NCBI GenBank assembly: GCA_001566295.1
Contig: KQ964254.1
Span: 744,001-808,000 of the forward strand
Direction: 5' to 3'
Origin: Microdochium bolleyi
Lineage: Eukaryota; Ascomycota; Sordariomycetes; Xylariales; Microdochiaceae
Length of the DNA: 64,000 nt
The translations under genes and the position numbers were made by a program. Shown here piece after piece: positions 34,540 through 45,745 of this stretch (position 1 is its first letter; each line of letters starts with the position of its first letter). The notes under the pieces were generated by a model. The model saw only the letters and a program-made list of their open reading frames with translations. It made no database searches and was not told the origin of the DNA.

Positions 34540-37500
34540 TCAGAGCGGGCGGAACCCGCGGACAAGGCCGGTATGCACGTCCCTGAGCAGGCCCGCGCTC
34601 AACACCACACCGCGATGCTCGCTGCGATTCTTCGCCGCCCTATCCGCGACCAAGCGCCGGCGTCTGTTTCCGGCAGTCGCGGCGAGGCTGAGCAGCGCCT
34701 TCTCGACGGCCGGGTAGTCCCCGAAGAAGACGTGCGCGCGGACATCGCGTCGCCCGGCTGGTCCTTGTTCCTCCCCGTCATCCTCCACCTCGTGCTCGTC
34801 GTCTTGCCTGTCAGGGGTTGTTGTTGTTGTCGTTGTCGTGAGGCCGTGGCCGAGCGTGACGCCCCAGATCACGCTGTCGCTCGCAGACTGACGACGACCG
34901 CTGGAGGAGGCGGGCCGGCGCTGTCCGCTGACGAAGATCGCGTGCGCCCGCGGATCCGCGTCGGGCTCGAGCAGCAGGGAGTACACGCCGCCCGTGTATC
35001 TGACGACGCTGCCATCAGCATCCTCCTCGCCGCGGCAGCACGCCACGACGTCCGCGGGGAACACCCATTCCGCAGTGTCCTCTGAGCTGGCGCTTCCAGT
35101 CGAAGCTAGGGCCGAGCCCGATATCGACGGGGATGGAGCAATACAGATCGGATGCCACGCCGTCACCAGCACTCCTCCTTCCCTTCCGCCGCCGCCGACG
35201 CGGCACAGCGCCATATCCTGCACTGCCGTCCGCAGCACCCACCGCACCCGCCGCGCACCGAGGGGCGTGACGACCTTCATGCCTCTGCGGACCTTGCTGA
35301 TCGGCACCTCCCGCTCCCGCCTCTCCTCCTTGCCGTACCCATCTCCGCCACGGGCAGGGGCGGCGAGCCGCACCAGCGTAGACCCAGCGAAGCACCCGGC
35401 GTCGACGTCGTTGTATGCCGCCATGTTTAGCCTCCTGGACGGGCCCGGATGATTCGCCGCGGGCGCCAGGGCGGTGTATGCCGGCGGCGGGCCTGTGCCC
35501 GATGACGAGAAAGGCGGCGGTGGCACGGCAAAGCTGCTGCCGTTGAGGCGCACCGCACGCCAGCCGCCGCCGCCTCCGTGGGGCGGCCCATACGACGCGA
35601 GCAGCGACGGCGCGGGGGGCTCGATGCGCTCGAACGCGGCGTCCAACTCGTCCCGGCACCTGCGGAAGAACGGGTTGTCGTTGTAGTTCTGCAGGCCCGG
35701 GTCCTTGAACGAGTTGCACTGCTGGCGGGAGTGGGCGTGCGAGAGGGAGGCGAAGTATGGCATGGACCAGGTTCCAAAGTACTTCTCGCTGGACAGGGCG
35801 ATTGTGATCTGGCCTTCCACGTCGGCGAGGAGGGACCGAAGGAGTTGCATGGTCGGCGTGGAGAATTCGGGAGAGGCGGGTGAGGCGTAGAGGTATTGCC
35901 GTGCGGGAAGCCACTCGATTAGCCTTGCGAGCTCGTCGCGCCGCCTGGGCAGATCGCAGGACTGGCAGGCCAGAGAGTATCCGGAGTGCTGGTCCGGTTT
36001 GAAGAACGACGCGAGGAACGCGGAGACTCGGGCGCGGGATGCGTGGTACGCTACCATAGCCACGGTCATGGGCTTCTTCTGAGTCCGAAGAAGCGACCGG
36101 ACGAGTGACTTCTCGGCCGCCACGGTCTGCATCTCCTTCTTCATAAAGGAGTATTCCAGCCTCGCGCTCAGGACTGCCGTCTTGGGATCAAAGTTCGGGT
36201 CGGCTTTCCTGCTCCCAGCGATTGCCTGGTCGAATGTCCAGGCACTGCCCGTGCGGCTGCGGCACTCGAGATAGATGTCTCGGGACTGCCCGAACTGCAG
36301 ATTTCCCAGGTCCAGCTTGAGCACATTGTGCGTGGGTGTGCTGTAGGCGCTGGCCTCAGTGTCCATGGTTCCGTTGATGATGGTGCCGTTGGTTGTACGG
36401 AGCCGGGCAGAGAGAGGGGTGGTGATTTCCAGGGTGCAGCGCGTTGCGTAGGTCGTCTGGAGGTGGGCGACGGCATGGATGAAGACAGTTCCCTGGGAGC
36501 ATTATGGTCAGAAACTAACAGGCAACCAGGAACGTGGGTACAGAGCGAGAGTCACTCGATGGGACACTACTCACAATCATCCCAGCATCAGGGATAAACG
36601 AAAAATTCCCGCTGCCCACCTCGGCCACTGACTTCAGCAGACACGAGTCGAGCTGATACCCAAACCCAAAGGTGTGGATGCTCGCCGGCAGCGGCGCCAT
36701 CTCGCGAAGCTTGTTCACATAGCCTTTGGGAGGATTGCCGAAGTTGGGCTGCCCGTCGGTCAGGACCATGAGGGCGGGCACGGCTCCGGTTCTGCTGCCG
36801 TCGCTGAACTGGTCCAGGCCGTACATGATGCCCTGCCACATGTTTGTAGTGGAGACCGGCGTCATGGAGCTGATGTTGTGCGCGGTGGTCTCTTTATTGG
36901 TTGGTGTCATGGGGGTGAGTGGTTGCAGGACCTTTAACAATCAGCACAAATTCCCCTGTGTTCATCACTTGTTGTGTGGAGTAAGACCGGGAAATTGCTC
37001 AACTTACAGTAGCCCGGCTGCTGAAAGTAATGATGGCCAGCCGGTCACTTTCATTAAGCGTCTCCATGATCGTTCGGGCAGCGTGCTTCGTCAGATCGAG
37101 CACCGACAGCCCAAAGTCCTCACGGGCGCCAGTCTTGTCGTCTGCTCCTGCTGGTGCGGGCGCAGCGTCGCCCATACTGCCCGAGACATCGATGACGAGG
37201 ACGATGTCGACAGGAACATGACCCGATGCAGCTATATCAGCAGATGGTTTATCGGCCGGGATGACACTCACGATGGCACCGTCCATCAAGTCCAGCAGGT
37301 GGATGTCAATCTGGGGCTCTCCAGTGACCTCATCAATGATCTTGGCTGAACTGCTGGGTTTTTCCTCGCCTGCATCTCGAGGCTCTGATATCCCTGCAGT
37401 TTTCTCACTCCGTTCCCGTTCCTGTTCCTTTTCCGGCTGCTTCTGTGGTATGTCGGCACGCCTGCCCGCAAAGAGGGCGGTCCATGAGGGCTTGAACAGG

Positions 37501-37609
37501 TTACAGTGTCAGCTATGGAGCGCTGTGTCGTCCCCGACCCTCGACTTACCATCTTGTTTTTTCTCTGCTTCCTCTTCTTGAGTCTGTGGCAGAGTGGCAG
37601 GCAAGTCAT
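34540..37609 (-). CDS. vWA-Hint (Vint) domain protein
   Basis: Four exons (37609..37550, 37490..37008, 36931..36575, 36492..34540) give 950 residues. An N-terminal von Willebrand A domain starts at about 85 with DIVLVIDVSGSMG, the DxSxS metal-ion (MIDAS) site, and continues with LTDGQPNFG. A beta-rich middle follows (TNGTIINGTM; NVLKLDLGNLQFGQ). At about 655 a Hint-type domain opens with GCFAGSTLVRL and contains VRRGMKVVTPLGARRVRW, TAWHPI and HAIFVSGQ. This matches the fungal vWA/Vint architecture, where a Hedgehog/intein fold follows a vWA domain. Its cellular role is not known. Self-cleavage is conceivable because the leading Cys is present, but no canonical intein C-terminal His-Asn/nucleophile junction was seen. 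The first exon may start at 37609 (20 codons) or only at the ATG directly abutting the intron (37552). Confidence 0.87.
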
Positions 37610-38904
37610 GGAGGAGACAGGATAGCTCGTGTGTTGAGATTTGCAGATGAGCAAGAACGCAAATGTTCAAGTTGGCCTTTGTAAAGGAGACCTTTGATGT
37701 CGGAGATGTTGTGTGTGAGATCGGTCGAGTTTGCTGTGGAATGAATGTTCTTGACGGCCTGCGGAATCACAATGCTCTAGTAGTTGTCATTGGTGACGCT
37801 CCAGCAATCGTCTGTGCGTTGCTTGTCGACTGATGTCAGTTGAGGTAGCCGAGCTGAGGAGTGAGTCGTCGTTGCTCACAGTCTTGGCCCAAGATTGCTA
37901 GAAGGCGCAGTGAAGCCAACAAAGAACTAAGTGGACAAAGAGAGCCGCAAGTGTTTGCCTCGCAAACGACTGGTTGGTGGTTGACCGAGGCAGTACCTGA
38001 CTCTGCATTCAGTCTCAGGTATGACAGCTCAGGCCTCCGTTGTGGTTCCCGAGCGATGCCAACAACTCGCGGACCTTGACCAGTAAGCAGGCAGCCGGCT
38101 TGAGCAAGATATAGAAACAGCCAGACAAGCGTCAGGGTCCGTTCGCTTCATGCGGCCAGGCATGCGGCCAGCGGCCGCGCTCCCAGGGCTGAGCCTAGCT
38201 TCCATCGTGGTCACGCCGAGACCGGCACTGTTCTCCTGTTGAAGCCAGCAACTTCGCAGAACGCCATGGGGGGTTTAATCTCGACTAGCCAGAGATTGTT
38301 CCTTAGCGTGGGCAAGGCAGAGACCGAGGCTCACCAATAGAACCCGATTCCAAGCTGTCAGATCTGATCCCGATCGTATGGAGAGCCCCAACGCCCTGCG
38401 CTGGGTGGCTTCAAGGGTCATCGTACTCCGCCACCACCGCCACCGTGGGTTAGGGGTAAGTTTTCCGTCCCGTCACGAGCCTCTAGTGGTGTCGAAATGT
38501 CATGGCCGTTTCGTCCACAGGGTAGTGGCTCTAGATGCTAGAGGTGGCTGTGGTCAGCTGCGGCTGTGAGTCTAGCGGAGCACGAACTTTGGGAACCCCA
38601 TCGCCGGCGTGACTGCGCCGGCCAAGGCACCCTCTGCCCCAGGTTCCGAAGCCGCCAGCATGAAACAAGACATGTTCAGGTGGACGGAACAGAAAGGCTT
38701 TCTTTTCTTGTCTTTGCGGCTCACGGAGAGTTGTCCACCATCTGCATCATGTTCGGACGACGACAGCGATGCTTCGTACACACCATAGAGCGCCCCACCC
38801 CACCTCAGGCAGTCAACCTGACTCCACCCATTGAAACAATCACACGATAGAATTTCAGATAAGAACCCTACTTCTCATCACAGAAACAGTTAGTTTCAGA
38901 CCAC
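37610..38904. other. Intergenic region before the tRNA
   Basis: About 1.3 kb containing the vWA-Hint promoter at its left end. Small open frames only, no domain and no repeat recognised. Confidence 0.45.
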
Positions 38905-38992
38905 GGTCGATTGGTGTAGTTGGTTATCACGTCAGTCTAACATCACACGATGCGAACACTGAAGGTCGGCGGATCGAGCCCGCCATCGATCA
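38905..38992 (+). tRNA. tRNA-Val (AAC) with 14-nt intron
   Basis: The sequence folds as a cloverleaf. The acceptor stem pairs GGTCGAT with ATCGATC, with one G-T pair. The D arm is GTGTAGTTGGTTATCAC, the anticodon stem pairs TCAGT with ACTGA around loop CTAACA-C, and the T arm pairs GGCGG with CCGCC around ATCGAGC; the discriminator is A. Anticodon AAC is at 38939-38941. A 14-nt intron (38943-38956) sits one base 3' of the anticodon, the standard eukaryotic position. The T loop has A at position 54 where T is usual. Confidence 0.87.
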
Positions 38993-39182
38993 TTCCTTTT
39001 GCCCTTCTGCGCGCACTATTCTCACTTTTCAGAGATCTAGGGCAGTCGTCGAGGACCATTCATTTTTGCCGAACCAAGGCTCAATGTGCCCAGCCAAATA
39101 GACCTCAAGAATTGCCATTGTACGAGTGCAGTAATTCCTGGTCCTGATTGAAGTCGATGAATTCTTTGCGAAACGTCATATC

Positions 39183-39563
39183 TCATTTGCTCGACGACCG
39201 CGTCTCGTAGCGCTTCTGGCTCTCGCTCTTTTCCTCGGGGGCGCCTTTCTTCGCTTTGTTCTTAGAGCCGGGCTCATTCTCGTAGTCTCCACCCTTCGCC
39301 TCGTACTCCTTGGCCAGCTTGGACGCCTTCCAAGCAGACCACTGACCCTCACCGCCGCCCGACTTGTTGGGTTCCTGCTTGATCTCTACACGTACAAGGG
39401 CAATGTGTTAGTGTGGTGTTCTTGTGCTTGCAAAGCGGCAATTGCGTGTGGATTTGATGCAGAGGCTGAGGGGATGAACTTTAGTAGTGTATGATGGCGA
39501 CGTACCCTCTTTGAGCTCTTCGCGCAACGCGGGATCCGTAGGCTTTCCCTTGGACGAAGGCAT
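39183..39563 (-). CDS. Small conserved fungal protein (GGGEGQWSAWKA family)
   Basis: Two exons (39563..39506 and 39385..39183) give an 86-residue charged protein starting MPSSKGKPTDPALREELKEE. The conserved-looking core is KQEPNKSGGGEGQWSAWKAS, followed by KLAKEYEAKGGDYENE and a Lys/Glu-rich tail. The intron has a CTAAC branch site and CGTGTAG acceptor. I recall related small proteins in many filamentous ascomycetes, without known function. An upstream in-frame ATG at 39647 adds 28 residues, rich in Arg and free of acidic residues, ending QRHFHASPVA. This looks like a mitochondrial targeting presequence, so a 114-residue mitochondrial form is possible. The chosen start is the one immediately before the conserved part. 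Confidence 0.8.
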
Positions 39564-40453
39564 GGCTACAGGGCTGGCGTGGAAGTGTCTCTGGACGGTG
39601 GCTTGCAAAGCAATTGGGATACGTCGTGGCAATGGCGAAATCCTCATGAAGATTTGGTCTCAATTGGCATGATTTCTGAGAGAAGCACACTCGTGCAAAA
39701 ATGGACATCGCCTGCCGTCAAGATGTTCTTATACAAACCTAGGCTGTGGACGGTCTGCCTGTACTGAGGACTGGCAACATCATGAAGTGAGTTCTATGAC
39801 GACAGCGCTTGCGCTAAGCTGGGCTCAATTGAAACACTTACGTGCCTGCCCACGTGCCTTTTCTTTTCTCGATCGCCAGAGCTAGATCAGGAAGATCGGC
39901 GATACGCAGTGGCCAGACTCCCAATTACTTGATTTGCCCCTTGATAGAGTGCATTGTGGTGTAGTTAGACACTTGGTGTTGTGCAACTCTGGAACTCGTC
40001 GCTTCCATGCGACCAAGAGCGAAAGTGGATCATGAGGCAGATCCGCCAGCCCTGTGACGACGGATTGATCATCCCAGCTAATTTGAGGATCTGAATTGAC
40101 AAGAATTCTAGTAGGCCAAAATTTCAAGCAAAGGAGGACGCTCTAGTGTTGAGATTCCACTCGAGGAATCACATTACTTGGGTGAAGCGACTTCGACGAT
40201 CCTCCGGCTCGGCAGCTGACATTGTGGTCTCTTATCTTATCGCTCTTTGGCACGCCGCAACTGTCGAAGTCCGGGGTCGGGGGGAGATGCCTAGACCCGC
40301 GAACCTGCTTCCTCTCATGAAAGCCTCAAGAATCATCTACAGACCACTCTCGCCACCCAGTTCAGCTCCTGACACAACGTACCGACATCACACTCATCAC
40401 TCCGCCGCACCCCTAACACATACGTACTTCCAGATCTACCGGGTCTCGCAGGT
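39564..40453. promoter_or_regulatory. Divergent promoter region
   Basis: About 890 bases between the minus-strand small protein gene and the plus-strand Rtf2 gene. It should contain both promoters. The possible N-terminal extension of the small protein covers 39564-39647. No defined regulator site was identified. Confidence 0.45.
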
Positions 40454-41353
40454 ATGGGAAACGACGGCGGCTCGATCCCCAAGCGGCGCGAGCTCGTGCG
40501 CGAGGCCGCGCGCGCACCCAACAGTGCTGAGGCGAAGGCCACGCTCCTCGAGAACCTCGCGCATCTGTGGGCCTTCTGCCCGCTCACCTCGGAGCCTCTC
40601 GACTTCGACTCGACCGTGTCCGATGCCCGGGGGAGGCTGTACAACTACGAGTCCATCCTTCAGTGCCTTGCGCCCTCCGACGACGCGGCGCCGCTGCCCG
40701 AGAGCCAGACCGCCGAGTTCGAGAGGACGGGGATCAGGGGCCTGAAGGATATCGTGCGGCTCAAGTTCCATGTGCGCAAGGGCGACAAGGACAAGCGCAA
40801 GGAGGTCCGGGCGTGTCCGATCAGCATGAAGGAGCTGGGCTCCGAGAGCTCGCCGGTCAAGGCGGTGTATGTGGTCCCGTGCGGTCATGTGTTTTCCGAG
40901 GTGGCGATGAGGGAAACTACAGGTCTCGGGTCTGCCCTGAATGGGAGCTCGGGGAAAGATGCGAAGGACGCGAAGGATGCGGAAAAGCAGTGCCCCGAGT
41001 GCAGCGGCGCCTTCGTCGAGCGAGACGTGATTCCGATACTGCCGACCGAAGAGAGCGAGGTCGAGAGACTTGCAAAACGCTCGGATGAGCTCAAAACGCT
41101 TGGGCTTGCACATAATCTGAAGAAGGACAAGAGTGGGGGCAAGAAGAAGCGGAAGGCCGAGGGAGAGGAAAGCAATGGCACTCGGGACAAAGCGGCCAAG
41201 ACGAACAGCAGCAAGGACAAGAGTAGCGGCATCGACAGTCGCATAAATAATGCCATGACGGCGTCGTTGACAGCAAAGGTGCTCGCAGAGCAGGACGAGA
41301 GGAATAAGCGGCGGAAGATGGCAGAGACATACAAGAGCGAGCCAGTACGGTAA
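40454..41353 (+). CDS. rtf2: Rtf2-family replication termination factor
   Basis: Intronless, 299 residues, starting MGNDGGSIPKRRELV, the characteristic beginning of Rtf2 proteins. The Rtf2 domain covers about 1-225. It contains WAFCPLTSEPLDF, GIRGLKDIVRLKF, a RING/U-box-like motif with ACPIS, PCGHVFSE and CPEC, then ERDVIPILPTEESEVERL. The C-terminal third is Lys-rich and probably disordered, with likely nuclear-localisation sequences (KKKRK). In fission yeast Rtf2 promotes fork pausing at the RTS1 barrier and also affects splicing; in animals it is removed from stalled forks by the proteasome. Function here is inferred from family membership. The zinc-binding residues appear intact. A long antisense open frame (40436-41398) is a shadow. 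Confidence 0.93.
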   Translation: MGNDGGSIPKRRELVREAARAPNSAEAKATLLENLAHLWAFCPLTSEPLDFDSTVSDARGRLYNYESILQCLAPSDDAAPLPESQTAEFERTGIRGLKDIVRLKFHVRKGDKDKRKEVRACPISMKELGSESSPVKAVYVVPCGHVFSEVAMRETTGLGSALNGSSGKDAKDAKDAEKQCPECSGAFVERDVIPILPTEESEVERLAKRSDELKTLGLAHNLKKDKSGGKKKRKAEGEESNGTRDKAAKTNSSKDKSSGIDSRINNAMTASLTAKVLAEQDERNKRRKMAETYKSEPVR

Positions 41354-41918
41354 TGAGGTAGACGAAGAAGTAGTCTTACATTGCTCCAGGGGAGTCATCG
41401 GGTTGCCAAAGACGGCCAGCGCTGCAGGAAACCATAAATGCCATTACGGCTCTGAGAAAGTCAACCAGATGAGCTTGTGGTGGTTACGCTGCGGGTGGTT
41501 CTCGGCTGCAGAGCATGGCCCCGAATAAAGATCACAAAGTATTGCAACCCAGAAATTGACAGTCTGAGCAACGACATTCAAATCGGAAGTTCTAATGTCT
41601 CTCCAGTAATAATTGCTGAAACTCACTGGCATGTTGCCCTGTGGATATTGTGATTGGTGCAGCTGGACCCCAGATGACGAGGGGCCAAGGGTGGCGGCTA
41701 AGCTGGTCATGGTTGCTTGTTGTCAACAACAGCTTCAGGGACTCTCCACCACAGCTCCCGTGGCCCAACTTCCACCACTCCAGATCCCCAGCTTCTCGAC
41801 TTGCAGGTCTTTCGAGCAGGCTGTAGCAGCGACTCCGCGGTCCCGGCCAGCGACAGCAATCCTTTTCTTCTCTTTGCGTCTTCATTGGTGTCAGCACGCC
41901 CACAAGTTCACAGCTAAG
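41354..41918. other. Intergenic region, glucosidase II beta promoter
   Basis: About 565 bases between the Rtf2 stop and the glucosidase II beta start. Small open frames only. The last 40 bases before the start (CACAAGTTCACAGCTAAG) are a plausible leader. Confidence 0.45.
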
Positions 41919-43777
41919 ATGCAGCGACTCCAAGCTCTGGCCTGCTTGGGAGTGGCAGCCCACGCAGCCACCGCCGCTGCTGCCACGTCGGCTCCCCGTG
42001 GTGTCGGTCCAGAATGTTCGTCCAAACCCAATGCTCTCCTATGACGCATCAGTTCCCATCAAGTACGAGCTGAGCTCATTACACGCGGCAATACTAATGT
42101 TTGCACCTCTGCCCACAGTCGCCAAGTACTACGAAAACAAGGACACATTTACCTGCATATCCCACCCGTCCATCATCGTCCCGATATCCAAAGTCAACGA
42201 CAACTCGTGCGACTGCCCCGACGGCTCCGACGAGCCCGGCACCTCTGCCTGTGCCTTCCTCGACGTCCTGTCCCCGCCACAGCCGCTCCCTGGCTCCGTG
42301 TCCGGCACGACCAACACCCAGAACGCCCTGCCTGGCTTCTGGTGCGAGAACAAGGGCCACATCGGCAGCTACGTCCCCTTCATCTACGTCAACGATGGCG
42401 TCTGCGACTATGAGCTCTGCTGCGACGGCAGCGAGGAGTTTAGCGGCGCCGGCGGTGTCAAGTGCCCCAACAAGTGCGCAGAGATTGGCAAGGAGTGGCG
42501 CCGCGTCGATCAGGAGCGCAGGGACAACCTCGAGCGGGCCAACAAGCGCCGGCGGACCATGGTCAAAGAGGCCAAGGAGCTGCGCCGCCGCGTCGAGGCC
42601 AAGATCGAGTCCCTCAGTAGCGAGATCCGGGATCTGGAGACCAGGGAGCAGGACCTTAAGAACCGTCTGCAGGAAGCCGAGCGCCAGGAGCGCGGCAGGA
42701 TCGTGCACAGCGAAGGTGTTGGCAAGCTCGGCGTCCTGACGAACCTCGCCAAGGGCAGAGTTGCCGAGCTCCGCGATGTGCTGGGCAAGGTGGTCGCCGA
42801 GCGCAGCGAGTACAAGACCAAGGCCGAGGAGCTCGAGAGCATCCTGGCCGCATTCAAGGAGGAGCACAACCCCAACTTCAACGACGAGGGCGTCAAGAAA
42901 GCCGTCCGCGCCTGGGAGGATTACTCCGCGAAGAAGGCTGGTGAGGTGACGAACCCGGTGGCCGAGGAGGACATTAACTCGGTCCTTGCGGAGGACAGCG
43001 AGGATTCGGGCATCAACTGGAGCGAATTTGAGGACGAGGAGACGACCGACACCGATATTCGTAAGTTGTCCCAACCCAAAATGCATAATACTTCAGAAGA
43101 CTAATACTTCTCCTCAAACAGTATACAGTATCGAGGCCTACTTGCCCGGCCCCATGCGCGACTACCTCCACGACCGGATCAACTCCCTGCGCATCTGGCT
43201 GATCGAGAACGGCATGCTCGCCGACAACGCCTCCGAGAAGAGCGAAGGCCGGCTCGTCAAGGCCGCGCGCGAACAGCACCAGTCCGCCGAGCGGGACCTG
43301 CAGGCCAAGCACAGCGAGCGCGCTGAGCAGGAGAAGGACCTGGCGCAGGACTACGGCCGCGATGACATCTTCCGGCACCTCAAGGACAAGTGTGTCTCCA
43401 CAGACTCAGGCGAGTATACGTATGAGCTGTGCTGGCTGGCGCAGACGTCGCAGAAGAGCAAGAAGGGAGGGGGCAACAGCAACATGGGCAAGTTCGAGCG
43501 TATCGACTACGACGACGCCGACGAGGAGGAGCGCCTCGACGGCAAGGGCCTGGGCAGGGGCCGCCGCATGGTGCTCAAGTACGAGAATGGAGCGGGTTGC
43601 TGGAACGGGCCGAACCGCCGGACCGACGTCTGGCTCGCTTGCGCGGAGAACGAGGAGCTCTGGCGCGTCAGCGAGATGGAGAAGTGTGTGTACCGCATGG
43701 AGGTCGGCACGCCGGCTGCGTGCGAGGAGGCGCCCGACGCCGAATCGCAGCAGGCGGGCAGGAAGGATGAGCTGTAG
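41919..43777 (+). CDS. Glucosidase II beta subunit (ER)
   Basis: Three exons (41919..42015, 42119..43060, 43122..43777) give 564 residues. An N-terminal signal peptide is evident (Ala-rich hydrophobic segment, residues 1-23). The PRKCSH/GIIbeta N-terminal domain follows, starting FAKYYENKDTFTCI, with two LDLa-like calcium repeats CDCPDGSDEPGT and CDYELCCDGSEEFSG. A long coiled coil covers about 155-300, then an acidic patch (EDSGINWSEFEDEETTD). The C-terminal MRH lectin domain includes YTYELCWLAQTSQKSK and GAGCWNGPNRRTDVWLAC. The protein ends RKDEL, an ER retrieval signal. It is the non-catalytic partner that retains glucosidase II alpha in the ER and recognises mannose during removal of the inner glucoses of N-glycans. 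Assignment is firm from domain order and both terminal sorting signals. Confidence 0.95.
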
Positions 43778-45745
43778 AGAGTGTATTTGTGTGGAGAGAA
43801 GGGACCGGGAGCAGCGAGGGCATTTGTCCGTCTTTGCCTGGAAGGGTAGTTTGGCACGAATGATGCAGCAACGCTAGGGGGGGTAGAGTCCTTTGAGCAG
43901 CTCGACGACATGCTATCATAGCTGGCACATCTTCCTAACAGACGACCAAGGGATGTAGAATCAGAACCAGAAAAATAGAGAGATGTGCATGACTCGTTCA
44001 TTTTGTTCCGTTCTGAGCAAGTCTGCTGAGTCTCAAGCATCACGTCGAGGTTGATCGCTTCTGAAAAACTTGTCGGGTTAATCCGGAATTGAAAATAAAC
44101 AAATCCTTGTTTTGTTTAATCAGGTGGTTTTGTACATTTTTGCAATTTTTTCTCGTCAGGCAACTGGATTTGTACGGGATTTGCTTTCACGGGTTGTACT
44201 CTTATGGTTCCTGAACATCACCAGCATCGACATTAAGCTTATCTGATTTCCAAACTTACCTTATGCCTGGGCTTCGAGCTTGCCGTGAACGAAACAGGAG
44301 ACAGTTCTTGACATCAGATTTCACCTTTTCTCTGCTTCGTGCTCGTAGTGTGGCATGTTGACACCATTGTCTCGAGAACAACAAGGCCGGGTCATAGAGA
44401 GGGAATTTCAAGCCCTTGTGGGGATAGTGCTGGCCCTGTGTTCTACACCGTTAGAAAATGTTTCACGGGATTAGGGAGAGAGAAGAGTTCTGGAGTGGTT
44501 TGTCGCTGCAGCGGCCCCGATGATGGCGTGTCTCGCTGGCCAGGGGTTGCTCCCTAGGAACCCCTGGCACTCGCTTCATCACGACCTCAATTGTCGTTGT
44601 AGAAGAATATGACAACGGCCAGGAGGCCTCGGAGCTCCGTCGCAACAACTTGCATATCTGGGGCTGCTTCACGTTTGTTCAGTGAGAGCTGGCCCGAGAC
44701 ATCAAGTCTAGGCGTCGACTTTTGTTGGTTTACTGGATTCAAGATGTATATTTCGATTGTGGATGATATCTTATTCCCTGAAGCTTGACGGCCGAGGCGA
44801 GTCAAGAAGCTTGATTATCGTGTTTACCCTGATGTACATGGCTGCGACGTGCTTGGCTTGATGAGATAGCCAGGCCCGGGAGTCAAAAAGCCGCACATGA
44901 CGGTGGAAAACAAAGACCCGGACTGCGTGCTTCTCCATTTGGCCTCACACATCAAACTGGGGTTCGTGCGCATCTGACCACTGGCCTCGTTGTGCATACT
45001 AACTTCAGTCCTGACAGTTGGAAAGCATACAAATTGCGGAGCATGAAAATGCGATGAGGAGCGCTTGAAATGTTATGCGGGGTGCTCGAGAGTCTGAAGC
45101 TGCCTACGATGGATCACGTCGAATATCAAAGATGAGCTGGTGAGCCACCCGCGAGCTTGGGCTGGGTCACAGTCAAGCCGCCCAAGGCGTAGAGGTGGGT
45201 CAGATGACCTCGTTCCTGACCGGGGCAGTCGGTACCTGGATTAGTGTGTGCTCTGCACCACCGGGAGAAGTACCGGCCCCACACCACCAAACTGCCCCAG
45301 GCCCGAGTGCTGGCAGCTCGACCGACGCCGCCGCTCTGGAGCCGTCCGCGTGCGTCGCAAGAGCTCCCAGAGCTCATCTGGCACTCCTCCAACGACCATC
45401 GTCAACGAAGAGCCGCGCTGCTCACGGACAGCCCGATCTCGACACGACGGGCCATCTCGCGCTCCTCGGGCTCGCCCTTCCGCCACCAGCATACAATACT
45501 TTCCGACGCTCGAACCCGCGACGCCCCCGACAACCGTTACAGCCTGATCACACAGCGCAGTATCCGCGCTGGCCGTCCCTGCCCACGCCGACATTCGGAC
45601 ATCCTTTTGCGACACCGTTGCTCTTGTCCGCGGAAGCATATCTGGCGCTGTGCGCTCATGTCGGCCTCGCAAGCTCCTCGCTGAAGCTGTCCCCGACGGC
45701 AGCCCATGATCAGCACCCCCGTCGGCAGGCCCAACACTGCCCAGC
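43778..45745. other. Long intergenic region upstream of TOR
   Basis: About 2 kb. The left part is A/T-rich 3' sequence of glucosidase II beta. From about 45190 the composition turns C/G-rich with many overlapping open frames, probably the long leader and promoter of the TOR gene. No independent gene is supported. Confidence 0.45.

Noticed and set aside
40436..41398. 320-codon minus-strand frame
   Set aside because: Antisense shadow of the Rtf2 gene; no domain recognised.
42094..43086. 330-codon minus-strand frame
   Set aside because: Antisense shadow of glucosidase II beta, whose domains and sorting signals are unambiguous.
45500..45560. Possible minus-strand tRNA T-arm (GGGTTCGAGC)
   Set aside because: No matching acceptor stem or D arm at the required spacing.
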